64,000 nucleotides of DNA from Gautieria morchelliformis (Eukaryota > Basidiomycota > Agaricomycetes > Gomphales > Gomphaceae). The position numbers and the translations under genes are program-made. The stretch is from NCBI GenBank assembly GCA_015179125.1, contig WHVA01000589.1:1-64000 (forward strand). The letters run 5' to 3'. Below the pieces are notes generated by a model. It was not told the origin of the DNA. It made no database searches and worked only from the letters and a program-made list of their open reading frames with translations. Each line of letters begins with the position of its first letter. The stretch's first letter is position 1. Below, in pieces: positions 1 through 11,971 of the stretch.

Positions 1-232
1 CAGTGGGGAAGCGACACAACTCGTCCGAGCTCCGACAGTCCGCAGCCAACGAAGCAGCACAACGTGGAGACCCGCACCGAAAGGAGCGGGACAAGCAGCG
101 AATGCCGCCAGCCGTCCCGTGTCGAACAGGACGTAAGGTTCAGGAACGAACCTCAAGAGCAACCGCTGCCCCAACGGACAGCCGTAAGACGATCCAACAG
201 ATCTTAGGGATCAGGTCGCCTCAGACCTGACT

Positions 233-1833
233 CTGAAACGACACGAGAGCTTAGAGCTCGAAGTCGCACACTGGCGCATAAAGAAGCCGCAGCCACGTGC
301 CGCCACACACGGGCACTCGAGCTACTAGCGAAGAACCTGAGAAGAACAGTGGCCCACAGCCACACCGCTCAGCTGCCCGACGAGCAGCTCAGGAGCCGTA
401 CAGGACACACGGCAGGCGGCAGCCTACAACAGCAGGCTGCGGATATGCAAGCGGGACTGACCGGGACACCAGGCACAAAACCCCCGGAACCGAGAGCACA
501 AAATGCTCCCCCGAGCCCGATCCGGGCCCGGGGCCCTCAGGGCATAAACAGCCTGCCCCCGCGCGTCACAAGCCCGCGAGGATCCATGGCCCCAACGGAA
601 GGCCAGGGAATCCCTGACCAGGCCGACTCGTACCAATGGAGCCGTACGACGGGATCACACGGATGATCCATGTGCGTTAGCAGACGCCGGACACAGACCC
701 GGAGAAGTCTGTGCTAGCAAAGCTGGCGTGAAATTGGTTCACCCCAAGCCATATGCCAGGGGATTGATCTTGAAGAGTTTTGAAATCTTCGTGCGAGCCA
801 TCCTACGATGGCTGAAAATGAATTGCCTCCTAGGGCCAACCAGCATAGACATGCAGGTCTGCTACATGGGCACTCGCCTCACCGGCGAAGCCCAGGAGTG
901 GTTCCTTCGAAACATAGCACACTTCGATCGCCAGGTCCGCAGCTGGACGCTGGAAACTGTGATGCAAGGCCTTCAAAAAGGTTCCTGCACACACTGACGT
1001 ACCATCACACATCGAAGAAGTTCGACGCGGTCATGCAGGGCATGAAAACCATTCAGGAAATGCTGAATGAGATCACAAAATACGCGGCACGTATGATACA
1101 GCCACCAGACTATTACACGTTCCGGAGACGGTTCATCTCCGCACTGTGCGAAATGCTGCGCAACGAAGTCTTCAAAAAGGGCTATAATGCCGAGAGTAGC
1201 TCAATAGAGCAGCTCTTTGAGATGGTCCGGATGATCGAGGAGGCATCCCGATACAACATGGGGATGCGCCGCGCAGAAAGCGCAGCAGCAACGGCTAGTG
1301 CTGCCCGGCTCACAGGGAGCAAGCCATTGACACAAGCGGGCCTGACCAGGCCCAACCTGTTCTCAAGAAGCGGAACAGGACAATGGCTGCCGCCCCCATG
1401 CCCAGCACAAGCTGGACGCCCGCCTGAAGCTAAACAGCCTCAAGTGTCAGGGTCGTCCCCACGACCTGCCCCACCAACGAAAGTGTTGGGCCGGCCTAAC
1501 GATCGGCCCAGGGGCAGCCAAAGCAACACCATGTGCTTTGAATGCTGCCAACCTGGCCACAAGAAGGCAGAGTGCCCCCGGCTTAGGTCCAGTATAAGGA
1601 CAGCAGCCGCAAGGCACGATGATGAGGCCAAGGATCCGGAGATGAATCTCGGTCAAAATTCTCTTCAACAGATTGATGAAGAGGGGGAGGGTGATCCCCA
1701 ACCCAACGACACTCCGGACAACGGAGACGCGCCCGCTGAAGAGTGGGACCCCGAGCCGTCCCAATACTATGAATTGGATGAGGAGGTGGAAGCACCACCT
1801 ACAGAGGATGCGACCAACACGCCCGCACAGTGA
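233..1833 (+). pseudogene. gag-like region of the left-end gypsy element
   Basis: This is the capsid/nucleocapsid part of the first gypsy element. The capsid-like core lies around 730-1300, with the WF motif (EAQEWFLRN) typical of Retrotrans_gag domains. A CCHC zinc knuckle of form C-x2-C-x4-H-x4-C (CFECCQPGHKKAEC) lies near 1540-1580 and would bind RNA. The tail to 1833 is acidic. The upstream part (240-665) is proline- and glutamine-rich and in keeping with a gag N-terminus. It is a fossil fragment. Confidence 0.7.
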
Positions 1834-1849
1834 GAACCGTACCCTATTG

Positions 1850-4800
1850 GGGTACTGGGAAATAAACGGCGTAAAAGCCCACTGCCTGCTAGATAGCGGC
1901 AGCGAAGGGGTACTGCTATCCCCCGAATTCACACGAGCTACAGGAATGAAGACATTCTCCCTGGAGCAGCCAATCGCGCTGCAGATAGCCTGCATAGGCA
2001 GCTGTTCCACAATCAACTATGGAATGAACACGACCTTCAAATTTGGTCGTGAGACATACGGCGAATATTACGACGCTATCTTAGGGACACCATTCCTAAG
2101 GAGACTCGGCATAACCCTGGACTTCTCCAGCCCAGGGACAATCCGCAAGGGAATAAAGTGATCCCCACGGGCAAGGTCTCATTCGATGACAACAGATTGA
2201 TGAATGAGGACAAGGGGCCACGGGTGAGCAGGATCACCCAGGCACCAAAGCCTAACCTGGCTCATTGAAGCCAGGAGGACGAGTTGCGGGACAACTCATC
2301 CTCGAACTCACCCTACAAGCGTAGGGAGAGGCGCTCTCACCTAACGGTGAAAGGGATGGGGAAGAGGAAAGCGGTTCTGCGCGCCACGGGACCTAATAGA
2401 CGCCAATAGCGCCTAATGGCTTCTAAGCCAACCACCACCATCATCCTCACGGATGATGACCTTCCTCGCCTCCACGAGGAATAGATGGAACGAATCATTG
2501 ACTTAGTCAGTGGAATTCCATTAGAACTCCCACCACTACGGGAGATCAACCATGAGATCAACCTCATTGATCCCAACAAGCACATGCGGTATCGCCTACC
2601 GAAATGCCCCGAACACTTCCGAGAGGAACTGTCGGCTAAGATAGAACGATACACCACTGCAAAGTGGTGGATTCCGGCAGTCGCGCAGCAGGCAGTGCCC
2701 ATGCTGTGTGTGCCGAAGAAGAATGGTACATTGCAAACCGTCTTTGATCTGCGCCAGCAGAATTAGAACACGGTGAAGGACGTCACACCCTTCCAAGATC
2801 AGGATATCATCCGCAGCGACATGGCTCGCTGTCGGTATCGAACAAAACTCGATATGTCAGAAGCATACGAGCAGATCCGGATCCATCCGGATCATGTAGC
2901 AAAGACTGCCTTTGCCACAATCCTTGTCACCTTCAGGAGCCAGGTGATACAGATGGGGGACTGTAACGCCCCATCAACATTCCAATGGTTGATGACAGCC
3001 ATTTTCCGCGACTGCATACGTCGCTTCATCCATGTATACATGGACGACATCTTCATATTCTCGCTCTCAATACAAGAGCATGAAGAGCACCTCTACATCG
3101 TCTTTGACAGACTGAGGAAGAATCACCTTTTTCTGAGCAAGAAAAAGGTGGACCTCTACTCCATCCGAATGGAGTGCCTCGGCCATATCATCGATGGCCG
3201 AGGGGTACATGCCAACGAGGACAAGATGCAACGCATCCACAAGTGGCACAGGCCACAGACGTTCAACGACGTCCAGCGTTTCCTCGGGCTGGTACAGTAT
3301 CTGGCACACTACATGCCAGATGTTAGCGCATATACCACCCCACTATCGGGCTGTGCGCGTAATAACCATCCATTCAAATGGACGCCACTACTAGACAAAT
3401 GCTGGCAAAGCATTAAGGCGTTGGCCTGTAAGGCCCTGATCCTGCATCCAGTAGACACAAGGTGCCCAGAGCCGATCTGGGTGATCACCGACGGATCAAA
3501 ACCCGGCGTCGGTGCGGTCTATGGCCAAGGTCCTGACTGGAAAACATGTTGACCTGCCGGCTTCTTGTCAAAGAAGTTCAGCGTTGCTCAGCAACACTAC
3601 TGGACTCACAAGCACGAGACGATCGCGGTGCTCGAGGCTCTCATGAAATGGGAGGACAAGCTGCTGGGGGGAAGGTTCACCCTCGTCACAGACCACAAAG
3701 GGCTCAAGTACTTCGAGACCCAGAAGAGCCTATCTCACCGCCAGGTCAGATGGTGGGAGTTTCTCTCCCGGTTCAATTTCAACACCGTTCACGTTGACGG
3801 TGTAGAGAACAAGGTAGCGGACTGCCTGTCGCGCTACTACGAGAACGACACAAGTGATGACAATCACCCAGACCACATCTTCGTGAACGCAGATGCGCGT
3901 TTAGACCTGGACGGTGAGTTATTGCCCACCAACCGGTATATCGAGCTACGAACAGCGGCGACAAGATGCTCTAAACGCCTCGCTGAGAAGACAGAGGCGA
4001 GGGTAACAGAATCCACCGCATTAAACGAGGGCTCACCAGAGCCCGCGAACATCGCCGCATCATGCGACCACGACTATGATGACGTGAGAGTCATCGCCGC
4101 AGGAAATGATGGCGCGCCCCTGCGCCGGGTCGTTGAGCAAGGCATAGACCTGTCTAAGGTCATACGAGACACGTACCACAGGGACGCCATGTTCACAAAG
4201 ATCATGGTGCACCCAGAAGCACACCCGAGATTTGGGATCCGGGATGGGCTGATCTGGACTAAGAACCAGATCAAAAGAGACGTCATCGCCCTCCCCGCTC
4301 TGTTTTTCAAGGGGAAGGAAGCTGATCGAAATCATCATCGATCGGGCACATCAGATAGTGGGCCACTACGGCCATCTGAAGACTTCGAACTACGTTCGAA
4401 GATCATATTGGTGGCTGGGCATGAGCCCAGACATAGAAGTGTTCTGCACATTGTGCGCGAGGTGTCAGATGACGAAAAACAGACCACAACGGCCCAAAGG
4501 CCTACTACACAGCCTACCCATTCTGGATAGGCCGTGGCAGTCGATTGGCATCGACTTCATGGGGCCCCTGCCCAAATCCAACGACTGTGACTACCTGATG
4601 TAGTCATCGACCGACTAACGTCGCTCATACACCTCATACCGACCACGATGAGCGTGTCAGCCAAGGGAGTAGCCTGGCTGTTTCTGAAGGAGGTCGGTCA
4701 ACTCCACGGAGTTCCCGACTCCATCGTCTGGGACAGAGACTCGAAGTTCACTTCGATCTTCTGGCGCGAACTACAGCGACTCATGGGGACTAAGCTCCTC

Positions 4801-5628
4801 ATGTCAACTGCCTTCCATCCCCAAATGGATGGAGCCACCGAGCGGGCAAACCGCTCGATCGGCCAGATATTACACGCGGCCATCAGAGACGATCAGAAGG
4901 ATTGGGCATTGAAATGCCCAATGGTTGAGGTCGCCCTCAACAGCAGCGTCAGCGCGACCACAGGGTTCGCACCTTTCGAGCTGAACCATGGCTATATGCC
5001 ACGGATAGACCTCCCCATGGCCATGGACACCCTGTTCAAGGGGTAGCCCAGTTCGCACATCAGGAAAAATGGAACCTGATGGCGGTACATGATGCAATCA
5101 TAGAGCATTGAGTGACGCAAACGTTTCATGCAAATAAGAAACATATGGCGAGCGACAGGTACGCGGCCAACGACCACGTCTACCTTTCGACACAAAACCT
5201 AACTCTCCCGAAAGGAAGAGCCAGAAAACTAGTCCCGCGGTACATCGGACCGTACCGCGTTGTCATGGCTCACAACGACACCTCGACGGTGACCCTTGAT
5301 CTTCCCGACAAGCTGAAAAGCCATCACATTTCACCGGTCTTCCATTCAAGCCTCATACGGCGATACGAGGCCAACAACAACGAATTGTTCCCTCGTCGTG
5401 AGGCCAAGTCATTTTATGACTTTGGAGCGAATGACGACAAGGAGTGGCTCGTTGACGAGATTATCGCACATTGATGGATAAACTCGACGGACCTGGAGTT
5501 CCAGGTCCGTTGGACCCTAGGCGATGTGACATGGGAACCCATGTCGTCCTGCAAGGACCTTGAGGCCCTAGATAGCTATCTAGAGCTTCGGGGGGTGAGC
5601 AAGCCACGCGACCTCCCCAGACGCAGCT
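1850..5628 (+). pseudogene. pol-like region of the left-end gypsy element
   Basis: The protease-like segment carries LLDSGSEG, a D-S/T-G active-site triad, near 1890. The reverse transcriptase carries the YMDD motif (VYMDDIFIFS) near 3035-3060 and the downstream FLGLVQYL motif. RNase H begins near 3565. Integrase shows the zinc-binding region (CTLCARCQMTK) near 4450 and the core ending in the ATERANRSIGQ motif near 4840. A chromodomain-like end (WTLGDVTWEP) sits near 5510-5540. It is broken in several places. The segment order is the standard chromovirus order. Confidence 0.8.
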
Positions 5629-5799
5629 AGATGTATCTGTCATGTGGAGACCACGTGACGCGCCGGCCACGGCGTGGGTAAATTTTCACCTCAGATCTTT
5701 GCAAGGGCGCATTGCTTCTTGGGTATTTAACGAGAAGCAAAGCTCATGTTATCTACCAGCAAAGGACTAAGGAGATGATGCTTATATATATATACATAG

Positions 5800-6959
5800 G
5801 GCACACCTTGCTCATGACCACACCCCATGGCAACCAAGCTTTGAACATGCCTTTGCTTCTGAAGTCCTGACTCAAGTCGTTATAGCCGAGCAATTGGGAA
5901 GGGTTGTGAAGATGGTATTCACTGTGTTATTCAAGCTGTGAAATTATGTGCATATTGTGTAATGCAATCCAGGATCACCAAAGATGAAACTGCATCGGTT
6001 GAGGATAACATGAGGATGTGGAGAACTGGCAGCATCTGCCAAAGGGTGTGGAGCCAGAAGATAATTGAATCATTCCTGGGGAATCTCCTTGACACAATAG
6101 AGTGAACATGATGATAATATGCTTTAGAAAAGAGACCAACAAAACAGCAGCCAACCCAAGTACCAGTTAGCATCCCAGGTGTGAACACACACCGTCTGGT
6201 CATGGGTTGCGCCCACGGGATGTAGCAAGTGAGCAGACAGATCCAGTCAAGCTCATATTGCTCACTACTATAACCTACACCCAGTCTGAAAACATTGTTC
6301 TTCGTCAAGTTCGCTCCACCAACTCATCATTGGTTGGGCTGCCTCAAGACAGATGATATAGCTCAAGAGCACTGTGGGTGTGGGCAGCAGGTGGGTGATG
6401 AGAATATTTAAGCTGAAGTAGTCTTTTACAAAAGTCGGCAGTGAGGATGGCAGTTCTGCTAGAGTGAGTGCAGGCATTGGCAGCAGCATTGGGGTGATGG
6501 TGGAGAAGGAAATTATTGAGAAGCACCCAGCCTAGGCCGGGTCTTTAGCTGGGACTTGGAAAACACTAAAAGTATTAGATAACTCTCTTTAAAACTAAAA
6601 GTGTGGAGCACGGCTCCACAGATACCTTTCTCAGCTTGAACTTGCATGCATGTCAGTCACGCTTGGATGGACTGTCAACAATCATATCATTCGGTCAGGC
6701 TCAGACAGCCCTATAGATGTAGTAATTGATTAAACTAAACAGTATTCTAAACAACAAGTCAGGCAAGGAAAGTGACTAGTTACTTAATTCTGTAAGGTAG
6801 GAGGTTCTGAGTAACTAGTAAAATGAAATCAAACAAAAGAAAGACAAATGAATAGGGACTGCGTCAGCGTCGATCAGCGGCTAGGAGCGCCATTTCTTAA
6901 ACAAGGATGTGGCCTCTGCTGCATTCATAAACAGTAACAGACTTCTTCGCAAACAAGGA
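5800..6959. other. Unassigned sequence between gypsy and copia remnants
   Basis: No convincing gene is visible. Short open frames on the minus strand have no recognisable motif. A short TA-rich run (tatatatata) lies near 5786. The stretch is probably decayed transposon or intergenic DNA. Confidence 0.4.
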
Positions 6960-8305
6960 CTGTCTGATAATGCTGGTCAAAGCCACCTACATGGGGATAG
7001 CCACATCTATTATCAACAGAAGGAAGACACACACCATCAGCAAAATCACATTGTTTGAAGGGAAGGAGATATCAGATCAGGAAATCAGAAACCTTCCGCA
7101 ATCATGGAGGGCTATTTCACAGATGATCAGAATGATTACCAGAGTTCCAGACGAGATAGAAGAACATCTCGAGGCACATGAAGCTGATCTGAGTTCACTG
7201 GAATTATCAGATCAGATGACCACAGCATTTATTGCATGAGAGAAACCAAATCACCTCCCACAGAACAAACACCAGAGTAGCAACCAACCTACTGTACGTG
7301 CTAATGACATATCCCCACCAAACTCATCAAAAGCACCATTTGTATGTAACAACTGTGGGAGAAATGGTCATTCCATTGCTCGCTGCTATGCACCTGGTGG
7401 AGGAGCAGAGGGTCAGGCACCTTGGATGAAGAACAGGGAACAGAGTAACCTACCTTCTCAAAACCTGGAAACGCCTTCGCTACTAGAATAGCAACAACCC
7501 CCAGAGCAACATCTGATGCAGCACAGTGAGCCGAACAGACATCGACCAACCTCATCATGATGGCGACCATAGACACACCTGCATGACAAATCGAATGTAT
7601 CAACCATGTCATCATGAAGACAGAATCCGTACCTTCACCTTCTGATGACAGATTCAAATGGTTAATCGATTCAGCAGCGTCTAGTTGCATCTGGGGAACA
7701 AAGATTTTTTCCAGGAATTGTATGCTATACCACCGATCAAAATCGACATAGCCAATGGGAAGTCTTTCACCGCAGACCAATGAGGGACCATTTGAATCAG
7801 AATTGTCTCAGACCCTCACTGGGAACTTGAAGAAATACCCATAACTCTTGTCGACGTTATCTATGCCCCAAAGCTCAGGTGCAACCTACTCTCTGTAGGA
7901 AGAATGACCAACTCCAATGTTAGCGTACACTTTGGAAAATACTTCTCATGGTTAGTCCTTGATGGAAAGAGATTATCATATGGACCAAAGGAGAACAACC
8001 TCTACACTTACATTGCATTCCCCATTGAATCCAAAGACGAAGTTGCTGACCTCATGTCAGATCCCTCCAGACCTACTCTATGGCATCATAGACTAGGACA
8101 CACGAGTTATCACACCATCAAGAACATGAGAAAATTACAGACCACCAAGAATTTTCACCCAGGAGTCCATATCCAGTGTGGACATGGTCAGTTGTATGTT
8201 GGTGTATCAAGGGGGTCCAACTGGAACAGAGTTAAGGTCTTTCTTGAGGAGGGTGTGCAAACCAAAAACATTGTATATATAGATATATTGGTTAGAGCTC
8301 CTTGA
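6960..8305 (+). mobile_element. Ty1/copia remnant (gag to GAG-pre-integrase)
   Basis: These are fragments of a copia-type polyprotein in collinear order. A gag UBN2-like segment lies at 6970-7239. A CCHC zinc knuckle (CNNCGRNGHSIARC) lies near 7342-7383. A protease-like patch with IDSAAS is near 7667. A GAG-pre-integrase domain with the LWHHRLGH motif is near 8078-8102. Integrase core, RT and RNase H are not seen, so only the 5' third of the element remains. It is broken and truncated. No LTR was located. Confidence 0.7.
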
Positions 8306-8606
8306 ATTGTGACATTCACTTCCCTGATACAATTTACTTAGTATACTTTTTCTTGATGCAAGTTTTTATTGTCCCAATGCCTGTGAATTTACTGATGTGT
8401 TTGACCTAAACCCCCATGCGAAGTGCAGGTACCCACCTAGTACTTAATATCTTAGCTAATATACTTAACATCTAATATACTAGCTTAAACGCAAGAGCGG
8501 ATACAAATATCTTGAACATGACAATGAGTCTGTCATGAATCTTGGTGGCAATAAGGAGAAAGGAGTAGACCTTGGTGAGCAAGGTAATTCTGTAATCCTG
8601 TCTTTA
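8306..8606. other. Unassigned spacer before the DNA transposon block
   Basis: AT-rich sequence without a recognisable gene. A TA dinucleotide at 8605-8606 directly precedes the left terminus of the first Tc1/mariner-type element and may be a target-site duplication. Confidence 0.35.
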
Positions 8607-9030
8607 CAGCTGTTTCGGGTACATAGGGCGGAGTCTGAAATACATGCTGCCCGGTGCCGCTCGAAAATATCAAGCTGTATCTCCACAGCAATTGATGATT
8701 AAGGGTTGGTACTTTGTATATATTCTGTACTATGTAGTAGCTACCCTCTGATATACAAAACGTGGCTTACTATGAGTTATTGAATATTTGGATAATTTCA
8801 CTTATATGCATCATTATGCACTCAAATTCTTTCAGTAAGGTCTGTAACTTTCTCAGATTATAGTAATATACATGTATAAATGTTGGAAATAGAAAACAAT
8901 GATGTAATCTCCAGGTTATGGAAGGGGGAGGGGTGCATGTCTGTTTGCCTTCTCCCAGCCTTTTTAGCCTTCTACATAGCCAAAGCCTCAGGTTTAAGGA
9001 CTTAAATATAATATAACCTCTATATACTCT
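8607..9030 (+). repeat. Left inverted-repeat arm of element 1
   Basis: It starts CAGCTGTTTCGGGTAC after a TA. About 400 bp align, inverted, with 21620-22011, sharing for example GGTGCATGTCTGTTTGCC-type and CACTTATATGCATCAT-type blocks. It also aligns in direct orientation, more weakly after the first 60 bp, with 14424-14830. Confidence 0.7.
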
Positions 9031-9152
9031 AATTACAATGATGTGACACTATATTTCTTCATCTGCAAGTCTTGCCGGCATGATGTCATGACATCATGTG
9101 CAACCACGTCACATGACAGGCGTTACATGTTGTACACGTACTTGTGCCATCG

Positions 9153-10498
9153 ATGCCTAGATACATCCCAGAACACCTATGACAACGACAAACGTACTCA
9201 GAGGATCTACGAAAATGTGTTATATATCAGAGGTATACACGCGAAAAGAAGATTGCTGATATCACAGTGGATCTCAACATGTCGCAACACATCGTTGAAC
9301 ACGTTCTGCAACTATGGCGCACTACCGGTGAGGTTATGCCACCGGAACCCGGCAAGAAGGGTAAAAGGAGAAAAATCATGGATCCTGAGGAAATGCAGGT
9401 AAGCAAGCAGCAAACCTTGATGATACCAGATTACGCTGACTCTTATCTGGTTTCTCTCCTAGTTCCTAATTCGGCTTGTAGAACACTTCCCGGACCTCTA
9501 CCTCGATGAAATACAGGGTATCATGCAGCATCTATATGGAATAACTGTTGGAGTTAGCACTCTCTGGGATACAATGACAGAACTTGGGCTCACACGGAAA
9601 TGAGTATGTCCTTTTTTTTCTTGTGATTCTTCAACTTATTCACTCCCTCGTTAGTTGTTAAAGGTTGCTGCGGAGCGAAATGAAGACCTCCGACAGGGTT
9701 TCCGTTTCCGAATTGGTCACGAAAGCCCAAGCCGTCTTGTATTCATTGATGAGAGCTGGATCGATTGCCGCACCACATATCGCTTGAACGGATGGGCGCA
9801 GAAAGGGAAAAGAGCAAGATCAAAGGCTAGGTTTGTGCGTGGCACAGGGTATGTCTCCTTCCATATCTTACTTTCCTCTAATATTTACATCAGTGTAGGT
9901 ACTCCCTTCTACCCGCCCTCTGTGATGAGGGGATAATTTATTCCGATGTCCGCGAGGGATCATATGACGCCGACACCTTCCTGACATTCATCATGAACCT
10001 CATGCCATATCTGAACCCATGGCCCCAGCCGCGCAGTGTCTTGGTGGTGGACAACTGCGCCATTCACCATGGTCCTGAGGTTGCCGCAATTTGCCAAAAA
10101 CAGTAAGCAATCCTAACAAATTTCCCAAGTAATCTCAAAAATATCTGTTACGCAGTGGTGTGCACCTCTACTACTTACCGCCATACTCCCCCGACATGAT
10201 CCTGATTGAGGAGGCCTTTTCTTACCTGAAGGCATACCTTCACCGCCATGGTGCAGAATTTCGGCAAGCGGTAGATGGCAAAGATGAGATGGCTATTTTG
10301 TTATTCCTTCACACTGCTATGTCTTCAATATCAGCTGAACACTGTAAAGGTTGGATGACACATTCAAGGTATTTGCAAATGTACATGTCTGTCCTATCCC
10401 TATACCAGCAGCTAGTGTCAACACCAGTATACCAATCAGTTTGGTCAAATATTATGACTATGCTATTCCCACAGCTCTGCACTTTGTGGGTGATGTGA
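9153..10498 (+). pseudogene. DD34E (Tc1/mariner, DDE_3-type) transposase, copy 1
   Basis: This is a transposase of the IS630/Tc1/mariner superfamily, which cuts and joins the element ends at TA sites. The N-terminus has a helix-turn-helix (YTREKKIADI...NMSQHIVEHVLQLW) followed by a basic GKKGKRRK patch. Catalytic residues are the Asp of VFIDES, the Asp of VVDNCAIHH and the Glu of the LIEEAF segment; 34 residues separate the last two after splicing. Five exons fit: 9153-9398, 9463-9603, 9655-about 9848, about 9898-10107 and 10156-10498, and the introns sit where copy 2 has them. In-frame stops at 9180-9182 and at the end of exon 2 (9601-9603) mean it is probably inactive. The usual N-P before the final Glu reads I-L here. 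Confidence 0.8.
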
Positions 10499-10950
10499 GT
10501 GATGCAGGGGAAATAATGGAAGCCATGAATGAAGTGGAAGTGCAGGGATGTGGGTGATGCAGGGGAAATCATAGAAGGCATGAATGAAGCAGAAGTGCAG
10601 AGATGCGGGTGATGCGGGTGATGCGGGTGATGCGGGTGATGCGGGTGATGTGGGTGATGCGGGTGATGTGGGTGATGCGGGTGATGCGGGTGATGCGGGT
10701 GATGCGGGTGATGATGCGGGTAATGATGCGGGTGATGCGGGTTGATGCGGGTGATGCAGGTTGATGCAGGTGATGCGGGTGATCCGGGTGATGCGGGTGA
10801 TCCGGGTGATCCGGGTGATCCGGGTGATCTGGGTGATCTGGGTGATCCGGGTAATGATGCGGGTGATGCGGGTTGATGCGGGTGATGCAGGTTGATGCAG
10901 GTGATGCGGGTGATGATGCGGGTGATGCGGATGATGCAGGTGATGAAATA
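10497..10950 (+). repeat. 9-bp GGGTGATGC minisatellite array with higher-order repeat
   Basis: Tandem copies of GGGTGATGC and close variants (GGTTGATGC, GGGTGATCC, GGGTGATGT). A block of about 60 bp near 10720-10790 recurs almost exactly near 10857-10915, giving a higher-order period of about 137 bp. A flanking phrase containing atgaatgaagtggaagtgca-like sequence recurs near 10524, 10580 and 10959. Long open frames across the array (runs of His-Pro-His) follow from a repeat unit that is a multiple of 3 and are not evidence of a gene. Confidence 0.9.
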
Positions 10951-11032
10951 ATAGAAGCTATGAATGAAGTGGAAGTGCAGAGATGTGGGTGATGTGGGTG
11001 GTGCAGGGGAAATAAAAGCTTCTGTAACCCGC

Positions 11033-11280
11033 ATAACTGCATGCCATGTGTTCAAGGAAGGTGCAATTCATGGTGTTGGTTTTGGCATGAGAATCAGCAT
11101 CAATCCATGCACCAACTGTTATGGTCTGGGCATGAGGATGTGCCTCAGTAGCAGCTGTGGGTCTTTGGGTAATGTAGAGACTTCTGTGGCAGGTGAAGTT
11201 GACATGTGTTGCCAGGGAGCATGTTATCCTCTATCAAGTTGTTGTGAATTTTCTTTGAATGGTGATGCAGATGCAGGTGA
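11033..11280 (+). repeat. Direct repeat, copy A (about 250 bp)
   Basis: Starts near CATAACTGCATGCCATGTG and ends at TTTGAATGGTGATGCAG. It recurs with scattered differences at about 11607-11865. The two copies flank the inverted minisatellite, giving a unit of about 575 bp. Confidence 0.85.
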
Positions 11281-11299
11281 CAGAAGCTTTTATTTCCCT

Positions 11300-11606
11300 T
11301 GCACCACCCGCATCACCTGCATCACCCGCATCACCTGCATCACCCACATCACCCGCATCACCCGCATCACCCGCATCACCCGCATCACCCGCATCAACCC
11401 ATATCACCCGAATCAACCCGCATCACACGCATCACCCGCATCAACCCGCATCACCCGCATCAACCCGCATCACCTGCATCAATCTGCATCACCCATATCA
11501 ACCCACATCACACGCATCAGCCCGCATCAACCCGCACCTGGATCAACCCGCATCACTCACATCAACCTGCACCTGCATCAACCCGCATCACCCGCATCAT
11601 CACCCA
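11300..11606 (-). repeat. 9-bp minisatellite array in opposite orientation (GCATCACCC)
   Basis: Tandem copies of CATCACCCG, CATCAACCCG and CATCACCTG on the + strand, the complement of the GGGTGATGC array 350 bp upstream. The change of strand shows an inversion or an inverted copy of the same repeat family. Confidence 0.9.
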
Positions 11607-11870
11607 CATCACTGCATGCTATGTGTTCAAGGAAGTGTGCAGTGCAGTTCATGGTGTCAGTTTTGGCATGAGAATCAGCATCAATCCATAGGCTGACTGT
11701 CATGGTCTGGGCATGAGGATGTGCCTCAGTAGCAACTGTGAGTACATTGGGTAATGTAGAGACTTCTGTGGCAGGGGAAAGGTCGACATGTGTTGCCAGG
11801 GAGTGTGTTAGCCTCTGTCAAGTTGTTGTCAATAACGGCCTTTTCTTTGAATGGTGATGCAGGTGATGCA
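11607..11870 (+). repeat. Direct repeat, copy B (about 260 bp)
   Basis: Second copy of the segment at 11033-11280, carrying a small insertion near the CAATAACGGCC stretch. Both copies end with the same TTTGAATGGTGATGCAG phrase leading into minisatellite-like sequence. Confidence 0.85.
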
Positions 11871-11971
11871 GAAGTGCAGTGATGTGGGTGATGCACAGTA
11901 CTGTGTTGAATTTTGCCAATGGCACAAAATATGGATTGATATGAGTACCACTCCTAATTATCTATGCTGTT

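Larger units (their letters stand above)
1..5800 (+). mobile_element. Ty3/gypsy (chromovirus-like) LTR retrotransposon, old and broken
   Basis: This is a degraded Ty3/gypsy element read left to right. Parts in order: gag-like sequence (about 240-1830), an aspartic protease-like stretch (about 1850-2160), reverse transcriptase (about 2480-3530), RNase H (about 3560-3850), integrase (about 4200-5050) and a chromodomain-like tail ending near 5628. The order protease, RT, RNase H, integrase identifies gypsy rather than copia. The 5' LTR lies outside the window. A candidate 3' LTR begins near 5638 with TGTCATG, but I cannot place its far end because the partner LTR is not visible. The reading is interrupted several times, so it is a fossil. 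Confidence 0.85.

Noticed and set aside
10309-11055. Long open frames made of His-Pro-His or Ile-Thr-Arg repeats
   Set aside because: They are the translation of a 9-bp minisatellite in every frame; no start context, motif or non-repeat domain.
10497-11606. Possible CRISPR-like array
   Set aside because: Units are contiguous with no spacers, and the genome is fungal; it is a minisatellite.
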